A stretch of 64,000 bases of DNA from Nicotiana tabacum (lineage: Eukaryota; Streptophyta; Magnoliopsida; Solanales; Solanaceae): NCBI RefSeq assembly GCF_000715075.1, contig NC_134089.1, positions 105,407,157 to 105,471,156 on the forward strand, in the 5' to 3' direction. Below the pieces are notes generated by a model that did no database searches, had not been told where the DNA came from, and saw nothing but the letters and a program-made list of their open reading frames with translations. A program made the translations under genes and the position numbers. Position 1 is the first letter of the stretch. Each line of letters begins with the position of its first letter. Positions 57,601-64,000 of the stretch are shown piece after piece.

Positions 57601-60600
57601 CGGGTAAAGAATCAATACTCAACACCAATAATAACTGCAACCAAACCCTAACGGCTAAGATCCAATCAGCTCATATACCTAAGGCAAGTCCAGTAGATAT
57701 ACCAGCAAATGAAGAGGATTTCAATCAAAAAAAGACATGAGACAACAATGAGACAAAAACATTACACCTGAAAGGTAAAAAAATGTGGAGAAAGCCAATT
57801 TGATGAATATAAAGTTTAACATACATGCTCTGGCCCTCTAGGAGGCAGTGGTATACTGACTCTAGCAGCAGGTATATCTTGCTTTGTGTTCGGGGCTTGA
57901 ACGTTCTTCCTCTCATCAGATGCAACCCCTGAGTTAGTCGCATGTCCACGCCCACTTCTATCACTGTTTTGTTGCCATTGCACTGAAGCCCTCTCTTCTT
58001 GAACCCTGGAAGGTGGTTTTTGTATCCCATCCTTAGGGACCCACCTCTTATCTTCATATCTTAACAAAACACAGGAGATGCCATGGATAAGTACAAAATA
58101 ATAGATTGAGGGAAGAAGACCACATGAAGGTATAAATTGTTAGGAGAGACTAAGTAAGCACGTACTTTGCTCGGATGAAATTCTCAATACCAACTCTATC
58201 ATAATTTGGAGGCAGCTCTGCTTCCCAATAACTATTTGACCTCTCATTTCCCATTGCTATATGAACCCAAGAGATAAAAAGTAGAGGAAGAAAAAGACGG
58301 TTATCTAAAATTAAAAAATTTCTCTATCAAATCAAAATCTAAACTTTGATAATTATAGGAAACAGATATCTTACATTGAATAAATGCAACTTGTTCAGGA
58401 AGCCATGTGTCTAGAGTAGCTGATCTGACCTGTAATTTCAGAGACATCAGAGAATACAACAAAAAAATTGAAGTAACATTCTTACAGACTAGAAGGTCAG
58501 AGAGGATTCATATAGCCTACCCTAACTTGTTTGGGACTTAGGCACAGTCGTTGTCGCCAATAATCATTCAGAGCACAATGAGTTGTTTTTCTTAAAGTGA
58601 ATATTTTTATTCAATATGTAAGATGTGGAATTTTTATTTTTTATTTTTATAAGAAGAGATGTGGAATTATATCCCGCATACAGGCAACATACCAAAAAGT
58701 AGAGAACCTACAAAAGAAAAAGTATGTGCTCTGGGAAAGACACCCAATCTTCTATAGAAACAAGAACCTCATGGGTTTGACTAAAAATAAGAGGTTATTC
58801 CTCAAATGTATAAAACTAGACTCAACCTACAATAAGCCATTTAAAAATACAGTTTTTTGTGTGTGTGGGTGTGGGGGGGGGGGGGGGATCCAGAAACAGA
58901 AGGACGAGAATAGAGAGAAATTATCACATGTTCCAATTGATAGATGCTGTGTATTAAAAAAAAGTGCACAAGGATTATTGTGATTATTATGCATATAGTT
59001 ATCAAACCAGACTACAAGAGACACCTAATCTTCTATAGAAAAATGAAACCCATGGGTTTGACGAAAAATGAGGCAATTCCTCAAATGTACAAAATCTAGA
59101 CTGAAACCACAATGAGCCATTTAAAATACAAGGATTGTTGGGGAAAAAAGAGCTCCAGAAAAAGTTGAAGAATGAGACTTGAGAGAAATCTGATCACATG
59201 TTCCAAGTTCGCAGATACTTCACAACCACACATTAACAAAAAGTACACAATGGTTATTGTGATTATTATGCATAAAATTATTGTTTCGTGGACTTTTGCC
59301 TAATAATTACTAGCATTTTTCAGCAAACTCTTTTGCCGGACGAAAGCAGCAAACAAGTTCCAAAGACAATATTCATTGCAATTACTCATTTCAAGGATTG
59401 TGGGTATTAGTTAAATGACTCCATTCAGCCGACATGTCTTCATGACATTAAGATGTTAGAAATTATTTCCTGGATTCTCATCATAAAACACAGAGAAGAT
59501 GAGGAAATGTAGAGTGATTTTCCAAACAAAGTACATGACTATCCCTCTAAATCAGAAGAGAATGCAATAACAGAGGAAGTTAGATTAGATTGAATATCAG
59601 CAGTAGAGTCATACAAATTATGAATTAATAGATGTGAAATGATCACCATCCTCGTGATCAAAAATCAACATATGTTAAGTAGGGGTGGCCGCAGCTGAAA
59701 AAGGAATGAGTTTTAAGTTTCAGTCGTAGTTAGTCATTCAAAGAATTTTATCTCAATCAAGAATATTAAGCAACAATACTATGGGAAACAGCAGCAACAA
59801 CAAGGAATCTAAAGTTGACCATGACCTTTATTGTTCGCAATTTCTCAATTGGGACAACACTTATAGCTGAAATACATGCAAATGCTCACATCATTTCAGA
59901 CTTTTAGAATATGTGGGACATTTTGGTCATGATGAGGAATATATCACCTTCGATATGTGCACCCCCAGACTTCTGTGGATCCCAGAGCATTGCATGCAAA
60001 TAAATATCCCCAGGTTCACGCTTGCCCATCTAGGACCCCTGCATTGGTACAAAAGTAAAGTACGGTCAAAATAAGGACTCCAAAGAGTTTATTAAAACCA
60101 GTTCTGTTCAATTCAATGATCTATTAACAAGCACATCCGAGCTTCACTTTGCCACATTTGAGATACATCCTAATACGTACTTGGCTTTGCAATCTGCACA
60201 TTCCCTGTTCTCGGGCAATTTAAGAAGTCCTTCTAGTATCTGCCAAAAAGCCCAGCGATGAGTTAACTTGATGTGAACACACACATTAATCGAAAATAAA
60301 CCCACCAGAAAATCAAATGTGAAGGGAAAAATCATTATATAATCCACACATGAATCGGAAATATACCAACCAGGAAATAAACTGTGAAGGGTAAATTCAT
60401 TATATAATGCACACATGAATCGAAATAAACCGACCAGGAAATAAACTGTGAAGGGGAAGTTCATTATAGAACCAAAAACTACATAATGATAATCATGCTT
60501 CCTTATGGTCTTCCTGTGGTTAATCATGTTATTTGCTTTGATTAAAGAAAATTTTATCTTTCTACCTCCAAGGAAAATAAGTGAGGGGCTAAGAGTAGAG

Positions 60601-61534
60601 GAAGAAGAACAGATACCACAGTTTCCTTTTTCTTTTCTCGCAGTATTAATACTTACATGACATGTGCACAGCTTTGGTGATTAAGAATTCTAAATCAGGA
60701 CTTAATGCCTTCAACTCAGATGCTAGTATAGCTTTGGCAGTCAGGACTTCCAAAATCGGGAAGAGGAAATTCTCATAGAGACATTGGATTAAACTGGTTT
60801 CACACTGCTTCTTAATTATGAAGAAACTATCTTTCCTGTATCTCTCCATGGGTAAAGCTCTGGAGATCTCTATTCAACAATAGATCATCTCAATGCTTCA
60901 CATATAATTTCTATTCACACTTCTGTAAACATTTCTAGCTAGCAATATCACTAAGAAGAAAGTTGACGGCAGAATGGTCAAATGTTCAAAGGCTTTGACT
61001 TTAGGTTCTCAATACCAGCTATATTCGTATTCGAATCAACTGAACAAGCTAAGAAAGGAATAATATGTCGATAGTGCCTTGGTAATATGAACAAATTTCA
61101 CCTAATGTCCTTAAATTATTTAAAACAAATAAAAAATGATGAGTATCCGGGAAAGCTGTCTATTTTTCCTTTTCTATTAGGAAAAGAATGAACATCCAAA
61201 ATTCAAATTTCAAGCCAGCTGCTTTGAACCAGATCATCATTTCAGTGCTCAAACTATCATATACGAATAAAATTAGCAATAAGAGTCCAATTTTAAGGAA
61301 AGGGGAAAAATGATCCACTAAGCCCCAAATCTCAAATATAAATTGATAAGAGCCAATAAAATATATCCACAAAAACTAACCAAGAGTCAGACTTTATCAA
61401 ATCTAACTTAGATCAAAACTAACTTAGATCAAACGAGAAAAAAAGAAATTTGGGGAAAAATCATGAATCGGAAGTATATATACCTTTCTGTGCTTAGCAT
61501 TAAGCTCTTTTGTAACATTAGCCTTCTCGTTCAT
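54612..61534 (-). CDS. AGD5: ARF GTPase-activating protein, AGD5/NEVERSHED type
   Basis: Eleven minus-strand exons join in frame: 61484-61534, 60181-60239, 59948-60038, 58375-58429, 58166-58256, 57825-58059, 57193-57391, 56757-56941, 56436-56672, 56257-56315, 54612-54765; 471 aa, close to the Arabidopsis protein (about 480). N-terminal ARF-GAP domain with zinc cysteines 31, 34, 51 and 54 (CADC and CMQC) and the catalytic Arg59 in [12 protein letters not shown]. The rest is low-complexity: [27 protein letters not shown], a Gln/Ala-rich stretch, and [11 protein letters not shown] at the end. AGD5/NEV stimulates GTP hydrolysis on ARF at the trans-Golgi network and affects organ shedding in Arabidopsis. 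The donor at 57192 was chosen because it alone keeps frame; an alternative one codon downstream is possible. No defect seen. A CT-repeat lies in the likely 5' UTR. Confidence 0.95.
55921..56034. mobile_element. Foldback MITE in the last AGD5 intron
   Basis: 114 bp: begins TGTTGCTCGGACTCT, ends AGAGTCCGAGTAACA, with inner arms GTGTCGGATCCTCCAAA / TTTGGAGGATCCGACAC. Nearly the whole element folds into one hairpin. Recognised as a very common solanaceous MITE. No clear target duplication seen. Confidence 0.85.
57113..57139 (+). repeat. Poly-A then poly-G run in an AGD5 intron
   Basis: Eleven A followed by sixteen G. A second run of fifteen G lies at 58873-58887 in another AGD5 intron. Length is likely unstable or uncertain in assembly. 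Confidence 0.9.
58430..59947 (-). other. Long AGD5 intron between exons 3 and 4
   Basis: 1.5-kb intron holding a tandem duplication of a ~270-bp block: 58738-58996 and 59019-59280. Both copies share CTTCTATAGAAA, CATGGGTTTGAC, CACATGTTCCAA and GTGATTATTATGCATA. The copies differ by perhaps one base in five. Confidence 0.8.
60299..60475 (+). repeat. 65-bp tandem repeat in AGD5 intron 1
   Basis: Nearly three copies of ACCAGGAAATAAACTGTGAA then GGG...TTCATTATATAATCCACAC, starting at 60304, 60369 and 60433. Confidence 0.85.
60476..61483 (-). other. Rest of AGD5 intron 1
   Basis: AT-rich intron, no further gene. Short open stretches on the minus strand (60646-60849, 61160-61372) have no recognised domain. 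Confidence 0.6.
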
Positions 61535-61624
61535 GGTGGCGACGGGCAAAAGGTTTTAACGGAAATGGAATTGGCCGACGGAGAGAGAAGATATCGGAAA
61601 AAATGAAACTTGCTGATCTGATTC

Positions 61625-61648
61625 CTCTCTCTCTCTCTCTCTCTCTCC
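61625..61648. repeat. (CT)n microsatellite in the AGD5 5' leader
   Basis: Twelve CT units, about 90 bp upstream of the AGD5 ATG. On the transcribed strand this is a (GA)n tract, common in plant 5' UTRs and core promoters. Confidence 0.85.
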
Positions 61649-61649
61649 G

Positions 61650-63236
61650 ACGCGTAAAAATCAATATATGACCCAACGAGGAAATGCAACTGGATGAGAA
61701 ATGAGGAGGAATCGCACCTGTCTCTCTTTGATTTTGACTTATTTATTTGCTTTTTATTTATTTATTTGCTTTAACTTGTCTTTTTTTTTTTTTTCATTCC
61801 TACTTTGTGTTCCCGTGCGAACTGGGGCGCTGGTGTAAATATATGGCTAGTTCACACGCGTGAATTAGTGGAAGTAGGTCCACCATAAATACCATAGCCT
61901 TATTAAAAATCTGTGCTATTTGTACGTCATGTGGATTTTGAAGTATTAAATATTTATTTTTTACTTTGAACTTAAACATGAATTTTTAAATTAAATGAAT
62001 TATATACAATTTTTATTAATTTTGTTCTTATGAGAAATAAATCTTTTTTAAAACAAATAATAGAATAGTTTAAGTACTCGAATAGTAATAATAAAATTAT
62101 ATAAAATAAGATAAAAGGATTATTTTATTAAATCTGCTTGTTAACATTTATCCACACCCAATTTTTTTCACTTCACTTTCCTATTCTTTTTACTGTTTTA
62201 GAACTATCAAGGGGTCCGAACATAGAATGGTGGAATGAAAAAATAATTGAATTTTTTCCCTTTTCATACTAACCTAAAACTGGTAGTCGTTAAATCAAAT
62301 ACCAATTTTGTTTAAAGCTTTTTTGGTATATGAGACGTTTCCTCCAATAAATGTTTTTCACTCTTACGAATACGATCCCTGGCTGCCATTTTTTTTTTCC
62401 TTCTAACTTTTAATTGGCAGCGTATATATTTATGGGTTCTACTTTCGATATTTGAGGTCCAGTAGCACCAAGCTATCCTAAATTCATGTGCGTCAATTTA
62501 ATTTTTTTCATAATTTTGTGTGTTTGTTTCGTAAATTATTAATATTTAATTATTTAATTGGACAGAGTTTGTGTTTGATCTATCAATATAGTAGATACTT
62601 AAACTATAGGGATTCTACGCTAAAAAGCTCTACATTTTACTACGCTTAAAGGTTCTATATTTTACTACGCTAAAAGAGCACTAATCTTTAAGCAAATAAA
62701 TAATCTAAACTAAATAAAAACAACAAATATATTTTAATAACATAACATTCACGAAATTACATATAAAACAGTAAAAGAAATTTAAGAACATTTTTATTAA
62801 CAAAAGAAAATGATTTCTCAACTTTTAAATATTTTTTTAAAACACTAATATCTTAATCCGGATAAAAATATCATACTAGTTTAATCGCAAACAAAACACA
62901 AAACAACATGGAAACACATTAAAGATAACTAATATGCATTATTATACGAGTTTCGACATAAACTAAATTGGAATACCTCGATTTATGATTTTAGAAAAGG
63001 TGAAAATTGAAATTTTAAGCCCGAAACGAGAAAACCACAACAATAGAAGGCTTAGGTTGGATGTGGGACCTACAATCTTATTTTTTTGTGTGACGAGTGG
63101 GGTCCACTCGGATTTTTTATGGAGAAAAAGAGGGGGATGGGGGGGGCGTTGTTAGCGACTTAGGGTGTTTTAAAAATGAGGGGGGAGGGGGGGTCTGTTT
63201 CTGTTGTGTAGGGAAGAAGAAAGGCTTTTTAATTAA
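61650..63236. other. AGD5 upstream region and spacer
   Basis: AT-rich, no gene recognised. The AGD5 promoter must lie in its left part. Near 62617-62680 the words TTCTACGCTAAAA, TACTACGCTTAAA and TACTACGCTAAAA form a short degenerate repeat. G-rich tracts occur at 63131-63195. Confidence 0.5.
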
Positions 63237-63390
63237 GAGGTATAGCGTGGTATTAATCGGCGCTATATATAACGCGGTATTACTTCGCGCTATATATAAC
63301 GCGGTATTACTCCGCGCTATACCTTAACGGCAGAAATGTCGTTAAAGTATAGCACGTTGTAATACCACGTTATATATAAAAAAGTGTCTT
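63237..63390. repeat. Nested direct and inverted repeat around GCGCTATATATAACGCGG
   Basis: Units of 27 bp start at 63260, 63287 and 63314 (GCGCTATATATAACGCGG plus TATTACTYC). Each unit is itself nearly palindromic. Degenerate inverted copies (TATAGCACG, ACCACGTTATATATA) follow to 63378, with a separate inverted repeat TTAACG / CGTTAA at 63325-63346. No frame. Confidence 0.75.
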
Positions 63391-64000
63391 TTTTTTAGGA
63401 GTAAAAACGTATTTTGAGTCCAAAAACCCCAACATTTAGGTTTGTTAGATAACTCCAAGGCTTAACAAAAATAATTGGTTTAGTTAAATAACTCCAATGC
63501 TTTTGATGGTTTGTTGGCTAAATAAGTCTCTATTACACTATTTTGCTTAGTGCCCGACCCCACCGAAACAAACTGTGACAGCAAAGTGCCAACTTATCTG
63601 CAGTGTTTAAGTTTATTTATCTATTTATTTTTTCTTTTTCACCTAGTGTTTAAAAAGTTTAGGTTTGCCTACAATTTCTCTTCTTTTTTGAAGTGGTGTT
63701 TTAAATTTGGGTTAAATTTCCCTTCCTCGTTTTGGGTAAGAATTAACTTAAATTGTCATTCACCCGACGTTTAAATAAAAAATAGATGGTAAAAATATAA
63801 TACATGTATAATTTATATATATTATTTACAAAAAAGTAGTAAACAAAATACTCAACCGGCTATTTGCGTAAAATTTCATTTGTTTCCAAAAAATTGCATA
63901 AATATGATAGTTTAGGGATGATTTTTAATTTTTGAACCCTGCATATCTTGTATGGAGAACTTCAAAGTAAAAAATTAAAAGTGTTGCCCATGAAATAAAT
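63391..64000. other. Spacer, no gene seen
   Basis: AT-rich, with a degenerate repeat TTTGTTAGATAACTCCAAGGCTT / TTAGTTAAATAACTCCAATGCTT (63438-63502). Nothing else recognised. Confidence 0.5.

Overview
The window is plant nuclear DNA, and everything in it points to Solanaceae, probably Nicotiana or a relative (inference). Three host genes with GT-AG introns are scattered among AT-rich spacers and several layers of retrotransposons. The repeats look solanaceous: a TGTTGCTCGGACTCT foldback MITE, an RTE-type LINE ending in TTG repeats, and Ogre/Tat elements with very long LTRs. No RNA genes, CRISPR arrays or prokaryotic features were seen.

Host genes. (1) 2247-6608, plus strand: CCDA, the chloroplast thylakoid thiol/disulfide transporter, ten exons visible. 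Its transit-peptide exon is not seen, and a reverse-oriented Copia element (1-1767) lies where it should be. (2) 15758-18035, minus strand: a two-exon gene for a membrane-anchored DUF4408/DUF761 protein of unknown function. (3) 54612-61534, minus strand: a complete eleven-exon ARF-GAP gene of the AGD5/NEVERSHED type, 471 aa.

Mobile DNA, left to right: a Copia fragment; a foldback repeat near 7.5 kb; a 512-bp hAT-type MITE with a perfect 8-bp target duplication (8548-9059); a decayed chromodomain Gypsy element with oddly arranged ends (9411-14874, minus); a Stowaway-like MITE in the DUF gene intron; a Tat-type Gypsy element (20445-49153) split by a 17.8-kb Ogre-like element (28258-46059, target duplication GCTTT); and a 5'-truncated RTE LINE with a 13-bp target duplication (50179-52267).

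The most unusual region is 20.4-49.2 kb. The outer Tat element has a decayed sense gag-pol and, on the opposite strand between pol and the 3' LTR, an intron-containing gene that ends in a coiled coil and has its own TATA box. The Ogre-like element jumped into the last exon of that antisense gene. It carries 3.47-kb LTRs and only a small gag remnant, with no pol. Its 3' non-coding region holds a 1.14-kb tandem duplication and a 45-bp minisatellite. Its 3' LTR has lost its first ~590 bp and carries about 3 kb of foreign LTR-like sequence there instead. Most premature stops across these elements can be explained by C-to-T changes, as expected from long-term cytosine methylation.
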